From Streptococcus sp. Marseille-Q6470 (GTDB lineage: Bacteria > Bacillota > Bacilli > Lactobacillales > Streptococcaceae): 64,000 nucleotides of DNA. The position numbers and the translations under genes are program-made. The stretch spans positions 1,112,501-1,176,500 of the forward strand of contig NZ_OX336385.1 in assembly GCF_946902905.1 (NCBI RefSeq), read 5' to 3'. The notes below the pieces were generated by a model. That model was not told where the DNA came from and searched no databases. It saw nothing but the letters and a program-made list of their open reading frames with translations. Shown here piece after piece: positions 53,266 through 61,296 of the stretch (positions within the stretch are counted from its first letter, which is position 1; each line of letters opens with the position of its first letter).

Positions 53266-54166
53266 ATTAACAAAAGGATTTCTTATCTTTGGTGTTGTTA
53301 CTAGTATCATCGGTTTTGCCATGATAATCATCGGCATCCAAACCGATGGTGTCAGAAGCCTCCTTGCAATGTCTCAAAATCCAGTCTTTGAAAGCCGAAT
53401 GGAAGAGCTCGTTTTTGATCAAGATATTGAAAATCTTAACATGTCACTGACAGAACATTCGTTAGTCATTAGAGAATCTAGCGATGACAAGATTCACCTT
53501 CAGTATCACCCGACCATCTCTGAAAAAGAAAACCTCCAGCATTCTATCAAAGAAAAAACTCTTGAGATTTCTGACACCAAGTCAACGACACGTCGTTCTG
53601 TAGGTTCTAGTATCGAAGGTATCCTCTTTATCGCAAGCGGAATTTCCAGCCGCAATGATGAGGTCGTTCTATCGTTGCCAAAAGGAAGAGAATTAAAAGA
53701 TCTAACCGCCCAGGTCGACCACGGTGTCCTTTCGATTGCCGATGTAAAACTCAGCAATGCCAAGATTCAGTCAAATGGCTATCTTCTTCGTATCACTAAT
53801 AGCGAGATCAAAAATAGCCAGCTGACTACAACTGGAATTGTCAATGTATTTGGAATCAGTCTAACAGATAGCCGTATCCAAGCAGAACATCAACATATCT
53901 CTGCTGACGACATCCAAGTCCACGGTAAGGTAGAATTCGAGGCAAGAAAAGATATCTCACTCGAGTTATCTCAAAAGGAACTTGATCGAATCAATGTTGA
54001 GTTTTCTGCTGAACATGGTGATATCTATCGTTGGCATCGAGACAGACGTGACATACCTACGGGAGGTAGTAAAGGTGAAGCATTAGCGAACCCCTACAAA
54101 ACAGAAAAAAAAGATACGCAAGATCTCCTCGTCGCAAAATCGAATCAAAGTATCTATTTCCCATAA
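53258..54166 (+). CDS. DUF4097-type beta-repeat membrane protein
   Basis: The 302-residue protein has one N-terminal membrane segment (about residues 9-27, FLIFGVVTSIIGFAMIIIG). An outer beta-helix-like domain follows (about 45-270), with repeats such as LKDLTAQVDHGVLSIADVKL and TTTGIVNVFGISLTDSRIQA. This is the DUF4097/adhesin-like stacked-strand pattern. The ATG at 53258 follows GAGGTGAAAGTC; a GTG at 53249 is less likely. It is the third gene of the PadR operon, overlapping DUF1700 by 8 bases. The C-terminal part is basic (WHRDRRDIPTGG). Role unknown; it may be the envelope-facing effector or sensor. Confidence 0.85.
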   Translation: MRKLTKGFLIFGVVTSIIGFAMIIIGIQTDGVRSLLAMSQNPVFESRMEELVFDQDIENLNMSLTEHSLVIRESSDDKIHLQYHPTISEKENLQHSIKEKTLEISDTKSTTRRSVGSSIEGILFIASGISSRNDEVVLSLPKGRELKDLTAQVDHGVLSIADVKLSNAKIQSNGYLLRITNSEIKNSQLTTTGIVNVFGISLTDSRIQAEHQHISADDIQVHGKVEFEARKDISLELSQKELDRINVEFSAEHGDIYRWHRDRRDIPTGGSKGEALANPYKTEKKDTQDLLVAKSNQSIYFP

Positions 54167-54253
54167 TAAGATCGCATGCTTTCTTATAGAAATCATGAAT
54201 AAAGATAACTAGTAGTTACTACTCAAAAATTAATCAAAAAAGGGAGGTCTATT

Positions 54254-55267
54254 ATGACTCAAGAATGGTTTGAAAGTGCTGATTTCGAGAAAACAGCCAA
54301 CAATGAGAAAAAAGAACATCCATCTGACCTAGTCATTCCTCAAGAAGAGTTAAAAGAAAAAGAAGAGTTGCCAGTGGTTGAAGAAAGTCTTCAAGTCAAC
54401 CCTGAAGAACAAGAAGCTGACCTAGAAAAAGTAGAGAATGACGAACACGCAGAACTCGTGGAAAATACAGAAAAGATAGATAAGTCAGAAGAACCTGTAG
54501 AGACTGAAGAACAAGAAGAACTGGCAACAAAGACAGACCAAGCAGAAAAACCAGTTAAGGAAGCACCTCAGCCTAGCAAATCTTTGGAAAGTCCATTTGT
54601 CCCAGACCCTGTCCCTACAAAAACTGCAATCTTCAAAGAAGAATTGGCTGATTTTTGGGGCTGGTTACAAGGTGCTCTGAAAGAACCAACAGCAAGCATT
54701 GATACAGATAAAAAACATAGTTATAACGCCTTTACGCTACTAACTATCTTTTCTGCCACAAGTTTCCTCTTTACAGTTTATCACGCCAAACAAGGCTACT
54801 ATGGTCGTATGGCAAGCATCGATACTCACTTCATGGAACAATTCCCGTCTCTCAATCTCTTCTCGGTCTTCTCCATCCTAGTAGCGACAAGTCTCTTCTT
54901 CTTTTCAATCCTCATGGGTGGATTTGTAGTCAAACGCTTTGTCGACCAGGACAGTGACTGGACACTAGAAAAAACCTTGCAAGAATACAGCAGGCTCTTC
55001 GCCCTTCCTATCCTGCTCACGGGTATTGCGAGTTTCTTTGCCTTCTTTAATAGTCTACGTTTTGCAGCTCTTCTCTGCCTCATTAGCATTGGTCTGACTA
55101 TCTTGGCCAATCTCTACATCATCTCAAGACCTAGCAAGGATAGTCAAACTGATCCCTTCTATCGCCTTCTCTTAGCTTTCCTAGTCAACGGTGGTGTTCT
55201 ATTTCTCTTCTTCCTAGCAGAAATGGCACTTGTTTTCGACTATCTTCGAATCCTTGCTTTTATGTAA
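54254..55267 (+). CDS. Membrane protein with acidic cytoplasmic N-terminus
   Basis: Function unknown. The 337-residue protein has a long, very acidic N-terminal region (residues 1-115) with many Glu, as in EKEELPVVEESLQVNPEEQE. After KEELADFWGWLQGALKEPTA come five membrane segments (about 150-335: TLLTIFSATSFLFTVYH, SVFSILVATSLFFFSILMGG, LFALPILLTGIASFFAFF, LLCLISIGLTILANLYII, VNGGVLFLFFLAEMALVF). I recall this streptococcal family as DUF6574, uncertainly. AGGGAGGTCTATT lies before the ATG. It lies 87 bases after the DUF4097 gene without a terminator between, so it is likely the fourth operon gene. Confidence 0.75.
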   Translation: MTQEWFESADFEKTANNEKKEHPSDLVIPQEELKEKEELPVVEESLQVNPEEQEADLEKVENDEHAELVENTEKIDKSEEPVETEEQEELATKTDQAEKPVKEAPQPSKSLESPFVPDPVPTKTAIFKEELADFWGWLQGALKEPTASIDTDKKHSYNAFTLLTIFSATSFLFTVYHAKQGYYGRMASIDTHFMEQFPSLNLFSVFSILVATSLFFFSILMGGFVVKRFVDQDSDWTLEKTLQEYSRLFALPILLTGIASFFAFFNSLRFAALLCLISIGLTILANLYIISRPSKDSQTDPFYRLLLAFLVNGGVLFLFFLAEMALVFDYLRILAFM

Positions 55268-55270
55268 GAT

Positions 55271-55299
55271 AAAAACCTGTCACTCTGACAGGTTTTTTT
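55271..55299 (+). terminator. Rho-independent terminator of the PadR operon
   Basis: AAAACCTGTCA / TGACAGGTTTT form an 11-bp stem with a CTC loop, followed by more Ts on the plus strand. Confidence 0.88.
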
Positions 55300-55304
55300 G
55301 TGTA

Positions 55305-55336
55305 CACAAAAAGCAGATCAAACGATCTGCCTTTTC
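55305..55336 (-). terminator. Rho-independent terminator of the DUF4299 gene
   Basis: GCAGATC / GATCTGC form a 7-bp stem (55313-55330), extended by A/T pairs, followed on the minus strand by TTTTTGTG. It faces the preceding terminator. Confidence 0.75.
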
Positions 55337-55371
55337 ACATTATTTAAAACCAATATCTTTCATTTATGCCT

Positions 55372-56232
55372 CTAGTTACCTTTTACTAAGTTCTCAAAAT
55401 CTTCACCTAAAACAGGGCCTACTTCTACTTGGTTAGCATCTAAGTCCTGATAAAGTTCTTTTGGCAAAGCTCCTAAAAACGCTTGATAATCCAGTCTAGC
55501 TACTGCTTCATAGTCTTCTGGTTTTGAACCATCTCCAGAGATTTTTACCAAATCAATCTCCCAAACAAGCTCCTTGCCAACTAATTGCTCCACGTAAGGA
55601 GCAGGAATCACCGGTTCTTTTGGCAAAATGGTTTTTACTCCCTGAGCTAGGTGATAGACCCCATGAACCTTACCTTCACCATCTGGATAGAATTTAGCAC
55701 TGGAAGGATATGCATCTGATTCTTGAACCCTCTTAACTAACTCTTCAAAACGTGCCACTCCATCTTCTTCTAGAAAGCTTTCTAAGTCCTTCTTATCAAA
55801 GTAAACAGGTGAAAGAATTCCTTGGCAGAAACCTAAACGAGCAGCTTTATCAGCTAGATAGTTTTTAACAGTTTCTTGGAAATAGTCTTCCAAATCAAAG
55901 TCTGCCAAGCCTTCAACTGCTTCACCAACCTTGCTAGACAAAGCACGCAAGAGCCCTTCTACAATTTCCCAGTCAGCTCTTGTAATCAAGTCAGGAATGA
56001 TTACTTGATAGCCTTTTTGAGCATCTAGATATCGAACTTTAAAGAGAAATTGAGACTTACCTACGATCCCACACTCGATATACTCAAGGCGATTGAGAGG
56101 TTGACGGAGGTAAACTGCATCATAACTATGTGACTCTAAGCCTTCTACTAGGGCCAAAACTGACTTAGCTGTTAAAATCTCCTGTTGTCCTAAAATACTT
56201 TGTTTATTTGGAATAAAAAATGTTTTAACCAT
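55372..56232 (-). CDS. DUF4299-family protein
   Basis: I recall this streptococcal protein as DUF4299; no function is known. The 286-residue protein is acidic and cytoplasmic with no membrane segment. It starts MVKTFFIPNKQSILGQQEIL and has alternating strands and helices (QPLNRLEYIECGIVGKSQFL, KGYQVIIPDLITRADWEIVE, DFDLEDYFQETVKNYLADKA). The end EVGPVLGEDFENLVKGN is acidic. AAAGGAGACCATT lies before the ATG. It is monocistronic and divergent from nothing close; the trhO gene lies upstream on the same strand after a terminator. Confidence 0.75.
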   Translation of the reverse strand: MVKTFFIPNKQSILGQQEILTAKSVLALVEGLESHSYDAVYLRQPLNRLEYIECGIVGKSQFLFKVRYLDAQKGYQVIIPDLITRADWEIVEGLLRALSSKVGEAVEGLADFDLEDYFQETVKNYLADKAARLGFCQGILSPVYFDKKDLESFLEEDGVARFEELVKRVQESDAYPSSAKFYPDGEGKVHGVYHLAQGVKTILPKEPVIPAPYVEQLVGKELVWEIDLVKISGDGSKPEDYEAVARLDYQAFLGALPKELYQDLDANQVEVGPVLGEDFENLVKGN

Positions 56233-56322
56233 AATGGTCTCCTTTGAAATCGTTTACATATAGTATACACCATTTTCCTGAAAGATGCAGAAACAAATTT
56301 AAGATTTTTTAGTCAAAAGCAT

Positions 56323-56348
56323 AGAAAAACAGCCCTTTAGGACTGTTA
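56323..56348 (-). terminator. Rho-independent terminator downstream of trhO
   Basis: On the minus strand AACAGTCC / GGGCTGTT form an 8-bp stem with G-T pairing and a TAAA loop, then TTTC. It lies 8-10 bases after the trhO stop. Confidence 0.75.
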
Positions 56349-56355
56349 ATGTTTA

Positions 56356-57342
56356 TTATACAACTTCTGAATGATCTAGGCTCTCACCAATTTTTGCTAA
56401 ACGCTCGATAACTTGATCTTGTGTCAATTCATGCTCTAAAACATAGCGATTACGTGGGTGAACACGACACTCGTGTGAGCAACCACGAAGATATTTGTCT
56501 TCGTTGTCTTCTGATGTCAAGATACGGCGGTTACAGAAAGGATTTCCACAGTTGACATAGCGTTCACATGGTGTTCCATCAAACCAGTCTTTCCCTACGA
56601 TAGTTGGATTGACATGGTTGACATCGACTGCAATACGCTCGTCAAACACGTACATTTTCCCATCCCAAAGTTCCCCTTGAACTTCTGGGTCTTTACCGTA
56701 AGTCGCGATACCACCGTGTAATTGGCCGACATCTTTGTAGCCTTCACGAACCATCCAACCAGAGAATTTCTCGCAGCGGACTCCACCAGTACAGTATACC
56801 ACGACACGTTTGTCCATGAATTTTTCCTTGTTATCACGGACCCATTGTGGCAATTCACGGAAGTTGCGGATATCCGGACGGATAGCTCCACGGAAGTGCC
56901 CCAGGTCATACTCATAGTCATTACGCGTATCAAGGACAACTGTATCTTCATCTAGAAGGGCTTCTTTAAATTCTTTTGGTGACAAGTAAGCACCTGTTGT
57001 TTCAAGAGGATTGATGTCATTATCAAAGTTATCATCCTCTAAACCAAGGTGGACAATTTCCTTTTTATAGCGAACAAACATCTTTTTGAAGGCTTGCTCA
57101 CTTTCTTCGTCAATCTTGAACCAGAGGTCTTCCATACCTGGAAGGCTGTGAACGTAGTCCATGTATTTTTGCGTTGTTTCGTAGTCACCAGAAACGGTTC
57201 CGTTGATCCCTTCGTCAGCCACTAGGATACGCCCCTTGAGCCCGATAGACTTACAGAAAGCCAAGTGGTCTGCAGCAAATTGTTCCGCGTTTTCGATGGG
57301 AACATATTTATAGTAAAGTAAAACTCGAATATCTTTTGACAT
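56356..57342 (-). CDS. trhO: tRNA uridine(34) hydroxylase TrhO (rhodanese family)
   Basis: TrhO (YceA/YbfQ) makes 5-hydroxyuridine at position 34 of some tRNAs with oxygen (family knowledge). The 328-residue protein has an acylphosphatase-like N-terminal domain ([37 protein letters not shown]), a rhodanese domain ([20 protein letters not shown]) with the catalytic cysteine in [13 protein letters not shown], and a C-terminal cysteine cluster ([33 protein letters not shown]) that may bind metal. The length is normal for the Firmicute form. It is another wobble-uridine modifier, besides mnmA and mnmG. Confidence 0.93.
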   Translation of the reverse strand: MSKDIRVLLYYKYVPIENAEQFAADHLAFCKSIGLKGRILVADEGINGTVSGDYETTQKYMDYVHSLPGMEDLWFKIDEESEQAFKKMFVRYKKEIVHLGLEDDNFDNDINPLETTGAYLSPKEFKEALLDEDTVVLDTRNDYEYDLGHFRGAIRPDIRNFRELPQWVRDNKEKFMDKRVVVYCTGGVRCEKFSGWMVREGYKDVGQLHGGIATYGKDPEVQGELWDGKMYVFDERIAVDVNHVNPTIVGKDWFDGTPCERYVNCGNPFCNRRILTSEDNEDKYLRGCSHECRVHPRNRYVLEHELTQDQVIERLAKIGESLDHSEVV

Positions 57343-57545
57343 TTGCTTCTCTTTTCTAAGATTAAATTATCAGAATTTTTTATTCAACTATAACAGTATA
57401 ACCCCTCAAGAAAGCGAATGCAATTTATTTGACCGAAAATTGAAAACAAGACCCAATTTCAGATCTTTTTTCAGCTGTGACGGTGTCCAATCTTATATGG
57501 CAGAGCAAATATCTAGATACAAATACAGATAATTATATGTATTGA

Positions 57546-57603
57546 CCAAAAAAATCACCACCCCGTCTGGAAAAATCCAGATAAGGCAGTGATTGCAATT
57601 TTT
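57546..57603 (-). terminator. Terminator of the sugar ABC transporter operon
   Basis: On the minus strand an 18-bp imperfect stem (AATCAC..TATCTGG pairs with CCAGACGG..GTGATT) around an ATTTTT loop is followed by TTTTTTGG. It lies about 35 bases after the binding-protein stop. Confidence 0.75.
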
Positions 57604-57631
57604 AGGAATGAATACACGAAATCAATTATTC

Positions 57632-59116
57632 TTATGATTTTTTGCTTTTCAAGAATTCGTCGTATTGTTTTTGCATTTCATCCAATACTTTTTGGTAAGC
57701 ACCTTCAGATTTAAGTTTTTCCATCAATTCTGGAATAGCTTTTTCTGGGTCTACAGTACCAGTGTTGATAGCTGTATCGAATTGTTGCATAGTGTTAGTG
57801 ATAGCTGAGATTTCAGATTTCACGTTGTCAGTGTTGAAGATGAATCCAAGCGCTGGAGATTCTTTTGCAGTTTCCAAATCTTTCTTAGATTGTGCAATTT
57901 GTTCATCTGTTACGTTTTCGTTGATGTAAAGGATCCAGTTGTTACCAGTGTTCCATCCTGACATGTGAGTGTTTCCTTTGTATCCGTCAAGGACTTTAAC
58001 ACGGTTTTCTTTACCTTCAACTTTTTCCCAGTTCTTGCCTTCTGGACCGTAAACAAGACCGTTCAAGAGTTCTGGGTTAGTGTTCAAGAGGTTCAACACT
58101 TCCATTGCTTTTTCTTTGTTCTTAGAGTTGTTTGAGATTACAAAGTTAGCAACTTGAGTTGTTTGGTTTTTCTTGATGAAGTTAGTAAATGGTTTGATTT
58201 TGATGTCTCTGTTAGCAACACGAGAAAGCAAGCTGCTACCGTAGTCAGCTGGTCCTACTGTTTCTTCGCGAACAAGCCAAGTATCTTGAGTAAGGTCATA
58301 TGAAGTATCACTAGTTGCTACGTCTTTTGGAATGTATCCTGCTTCATAGTATTTGTGCATAGTCTTCAAGTGTTCTACGAAACGAGGAACTTCGTAACGG
58401 TTTACGATCTTAGTAGTGTCGCCTTCAAGGTCGATGACGAATGGAAGACCATTTGCAACTGGGTAGTCAAAGTTTTCTGATGGGATAAAGTTTTTACCAA
58501 CAGCGAATGGCATTACATCTGGAGCTTTTTCTTTGATTTGTTTCAATACTGGTTCAAGTGTTTCGTATGAAGTTACACCTGAGATATCGATTCCGTATTT
58601 TTCAAGAAGTGGACCGTTGAAAGCAAAGTTTTGTGAAGATGCAACGTTGGCTGCAACTGGAACTGCATAGATTTTACCGTTTACAGTGTTACCTTTGATG
58701 TAAGCTGGGTCAAGTGCTTTGTAAAGGTCAGCTCCTTCTTTCTTGTACAATTCTGTCAAGTCAGCATAAGCACCTTTTTGAGCGTTTACAACGTAGTTAT
58801 CTGCAAATGCGATATCATAGTTTTCACCTGATGAAGTGATAACTGACATTTTCTTACCGTAGTCACCCCATCCAAGGTATTGGATATCTAATTTAGCACC
58901 AACTTTTTCTCCGATGATTTTGTTTGCATTTTCTAGCAATTCATCCAAGTTATCTGGTTTGTCACCGATTTGGTACATTTTGATAACAGTTTTGTCACCT
59001 GAAGCTGAGTCAGCAGCTTTTTGGTTGTTACCTTTAAGGTTTCCACAAGCAGCGAGGCTAGCAGCTAAAGCTACAAGGCTAGCAGATGCAAAAGCATATT
59101 TTTTCCAGTTTTTCAT
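57632..59116 (-). CDS. Sugar ABC transporter substrate-binding lipoprotein
   Basis: The 494-residue lipoprotein has a signal peptide ending in LAACGNLKG (lipidated Cys near residue 24) and a family 1 solute-binding fold, close to the LipO/YtcQ group that binds complex oligosaccharides. Family-type blocks include YLGWGDYGKKMSVITSSGEN and ANFVISNNSKNKEKAMEVLN. It follows two permease genes on the same strand after about 106 bases, and codon use suggests high expression. The substrate is not known; nearby GH20 and ROK genes would fit N-acetylglucosamine-containing glycans, which is inference. A terminator follows. Confidence 0.92.
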   Translation of the reverse strand: MKNWKKYAFASASLVALAASLAACGNLKGNNQKAADSASGDKTVIKMYQIGDKPDNLDELLENANKIIGEKVGAKLDIQYLGWGDYGKKMSVITSSGENYDIAFADNYVVNAQKGAYADLTELYKKEGADLYKALDPAYIKGNTVNGKIYAVPVAANVASSQNFAFNGPLLEKYGIDISGVTSYETLEPVLKQIKEKAPDVMPFAVGKNFIPSENFDYPVANGLPFVIDLEGDTTKIVNRYEVPRFVEHLKTMHKYYEAGYIPKDVATSDTSYDLTQDTWLVREETVGPADYGSSLLSRVANRDIKIKPFTNFIKKNQTTQVANFVISNNSKNKEKAMEVLNLLNTNPELLNGLVYGPEGKNWEKVEGKENRVKVLDGYKGNTHMSGWNTGNNWILYINENVTDEQIAQSKKDLETAKESPALGFIFNTDNVKSEISAITNTMQQFDTAINTGTVDPEKAIPELMEKLKSEGAYQKVLDEMQKQYDEFLKSKKS

Positions 59117-59222
59117 GATAAAAACTCCTTTTTTTATTTTTAAATTTAAAACAATTTTAGTGATCTACTTTTCAACAAAGAAAAGTTAGATAGGGTAGAG
59201 AAAGCTTGTTTCTCAGCGTCTC

Positions 59223-60143
59223 TTATTCTTTAACACCACCGATAGTTAAACCTTTTACAAAGTAGCGTTGGAAGAATGGATAGAGAATCGCAATTGGAAC
59301 AGTCGCAACTACGACCATGGCCATACGACCTGTTTCTTTTGGTAGGGCAACCGCAAGTTGTCCTGACATACCAACTGACTTAGCAATATAATCCATGTTG
59401 TTTTGAATTTGCATGAGCAAATATTGCAATGGATACAAGTTGTCACTCTTGATGTAAAGTAGGGCATTAAACCAGTCATTCCAGAACCCAAGCGCTGTCA
59501 AAAGTGTGATAGTCGCAATCCCTGGAAGAGAGAGTGGTAAACAGATTTGGAAGAAGATCCGCGCCTCGCTAGCTCCATCGATACGAGCTGATTCGAGGAT
59601 TGCTTCTGGGATGGTTTTCTTGAAGAAAGACCGCATCAACATGATGTTGAATGGTGATAGAAGCATCGGAACAATCAAGGCCCAAATAGTATCACCCAAG
59701 TGAAGTAACTGAGTTACCACGATATAGCCTGGTACCAAACCAGCATTGAACAACATACTAAGAAGAGCGAAGATTGTAAAGAATTTGCGATACTTAAATG
59801 TTGAACGTGAGATGGCATAAGCGTAGGTTGTTGTGATGAATACGTTTGTCAACGTACCTACAACTGTCACAAAACCTGAGATAAAGAGCGCTTGTAGAAT
59901 CTTGTCCTTGAACTGAGCCAAGAACTGGAATCCATCTACACCAAACTTCGATGGGAAGAAGCTATATCCATATTGAACAATACTTTTTTCGTCTGTAATT
60001 GAGATAATGATTACGAAGATGAAAGGCAAGATACAAGAGAAGGCCAGCAAACCAGATATGATACTAAAGAAGATATCTGCTTTTTTGCTGAAGGAGTGTA
60101 TGCCAACATTATCAATTTTTTCTTTTTGAATTTTTTTTGCCAT
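59223..60143 (-). CDS. Carbohydrate ABC transporter permease, YtcP/LplC type
   Basis: The 306-residue protein has six membrane segments and the EAA loop ILESARIDGASEARIFFQIC, which contacts the ATPase. The ATG at 60143 (MAKKIQKEKIDNVG) is chosen because GGAGGAGCAT lies directly upstream; the frame to 60212 is rejected because it would overlap the other permease. It starts 13 bases after that gene's stop. It forms the membrane channel with the next permease. No ATPase gene is in the operon, so a shared ATPase such as MsmK is likely (family knowledge). Confidence 0.93.
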   Translation of the reverse strand: MAKKIQKEKIDNVGIHSFSKKADIFFSIISGLLAFSCILPFIFVIIISITDEKSIVQYGYSFFPSKFGVDGFQFLAQFKDKILQALFISGFVTVVGTLTNVFITTTYAYAISRSTFKYRKFFTIFALLSMLFNAGLVPGYIVVTQLLHLGDTIWALIVPMLLSPFNIMLMRSFFKKTIPEAILESARIDGASEARIFFQICLPLSLPGIATITLLTALGFWNDWFNALLYIKSDNLYPLQYLLMQIQNNMDYIAKSVGMSGQLAVALPKETGRMAMVVVATVPIAILYPFFQRYFVKGLTIGGVKE

Positions 60144-60156
60144 ATGCTCCTCCTTT

Positions 60157-61086
60157 CTAGAATAGTGCTGAGTTAGGATCAACACGTCTTGCAAGTAAGT
60201 TTGATAGGACAACGAGAATCAAACCGACGACTGACTGATAGAGACCGGCTGCTGACGCCATACCGATATCTGCTGTTTGGGTCAATCCGTTAAAGACATA
60301 AACGTCCAATACGTTTGTTACACTATAGAGCTGACCAGCGTTGTGAGGGATTTGGTAGAAAAGACCGAAGTCTGCACGGAAGATGTTTCCGACTGCAAGG
60401 ATAGTCAATACTGTCACAAGCGGTGTCAACTGAGGAATAGTTACGTTACGGATACGTTGCCATTTGCTAGCACCATCCACTGTCGCTGCTTCGTAGTAAG
60501 TTGGGTCAATACCCATGATAGTTGCGTAGTACATAACACTACTATATCCAAAGCCTTTCCAGATACCTAGGAAGAGGAGGAGGTAAGGCCAAATACTTAC
60601 ATCAGCGTAGAAGTTAATACCCTTCATTCCAAGAGCTTCTAAGGTGTGGTTGATAAGCCCTTTATCGATGTTTAGGAAAGCATCTGTAAAGAAACTGATG
60701 ATAACCCAAGATAGGAAGTAAGGGAACAACATAGATGTTTGGTAGATTTTAACCATTTGCTTAGAGCGAAGTTCACTAAGGATAATGGCGATACCAACTG
60801 ACACAACCAAACCGAGAAAGATAAATCCAAGGTTGTAAAGTACAGTGTTTCGAGTGATGACAAAGGCATCTTTGGAACTAAACAAGAATTTAAAGTTATC
60901 TAGTCCGACCCATCTACTGTTTATAATACTGTGGACGAATCCTTCACCAGTCATATGGTAGTCTTTGAAGGCAACCACATTCCCAAAAACTGGAATGTAG
61001 AAGAATAAAATCAACCAAATTGTTCCTGGTAGAACCATTAAGAGAAAAATCCAATTATCTCTTAAAGTTTTTGAAAACTTGTTCAT
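60157..61086 (-). CDS. Carbohydrate ABC transporter permease, LplB/YtcQ-system type
   Basis: The 309-residue protein has six membrane segments (first: WIFLLMVLPGTIWLILFFYI) and the EAA loop YYEAATVDGASKWQRIRNVT. The charged start MNKFSKTLRDN and the phrase VFGNVVAFKDYHMTGEGF are typical of the LplB type. It is the first gene of the three-gene operon, with GGGAGGAAATT before the ATG. Its promoter carries a candidate cre site, so the operon may be shut by glucose through CcpA. The other two genes follow without terminators. Confidence 0.93.
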   Translation of the reverse strand: MNKFSKTLRDNWIFLLMVLPGTIWLILFFYIPVFGNVVAFKDYHMTGEGFVHSIINSRWVGLDNFKFLFSSKDAFVITRNTVLYNLGFIFLGLVVSVGIAIILSELRSKQMVKIYQTSMLFPYFLSWVIISFFTDAFLNIDKGLINHTLEALGMKGINFYADVSIWPYLLLFLGIWKGFGYSSVMYYATIMGIDPTYYEAATVDGASKWQRIRNVTIPQLTPLVTVLTILAVGNIFRADFGLFYQIPHNAGQLYSVTNVLDVYVFNGLTQTADIGMASAAGLYQSVVGLILVVLSNLLARRVDPNSALF

Positions 61087-61139
61087 AATTTCCTCCCTTT
61101 TTATTTTCTAAAACTTCATAATCTCACATTTTTTAGACT

Positions 61140-61164
61140 TGATAACGTTTACAAAAATAGTATA
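61140..61164 (-). promoter_or_regulatory. ABC transporter promoter with candidate cre site
   Basis: On the minus strand the -10 is TATACT (61159-61164); a weak -35 TTAAAC lies 17 bases upstream. The plus-strand sequence TGATAACGTTTACA (61140-61153) matches the cre consensus at 13 of 14 positions and lies just downstream of the -10, where CcpA binding would block transcription. Confidence 0.65.
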
Positions 61165-61201
61165 CTCTTATTTTTAGGACAGTTTAAACTACAAATTATA
61201 G

Positions 61202-61240
61202 AAAAAACTCCACAAATTATTTTATGTGGAGAACTTTTTT
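61202..61240 (-). terminator. Rho-independent terminator of the ROK-GH20 genes
   Basis: On the minus strand CTCCACA / TGTGGAG form a 7-bp stem with a 10-base AT-rich loop, followed by TTTTTTC; A-rich sequence precedes it. It lies about 60 bases after the GH20 stop. Confidence 0.78.
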
Positions 61241-61252
61241 ATATAAGAAGTG

Positions 61253-61268
61253 TGTTTCACGAGAAACA
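61253..61268. other. parS-like site (one mismatch)
   Basis: TGTTTCACGAGAAACA differs from the ParB-binding parS consensus TGTTTCACGTGAAACA at one base. It lies in the spacer after the GH20 gene. In streptococci ParB binds a few such sites near the replication origin and loads SMC (family knowledge). Binding here is inferred. Confidence 0.55.
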
Positions 61269-61296
61269 TCTTGCTTCATGCAGGGTGTTCTAATCT

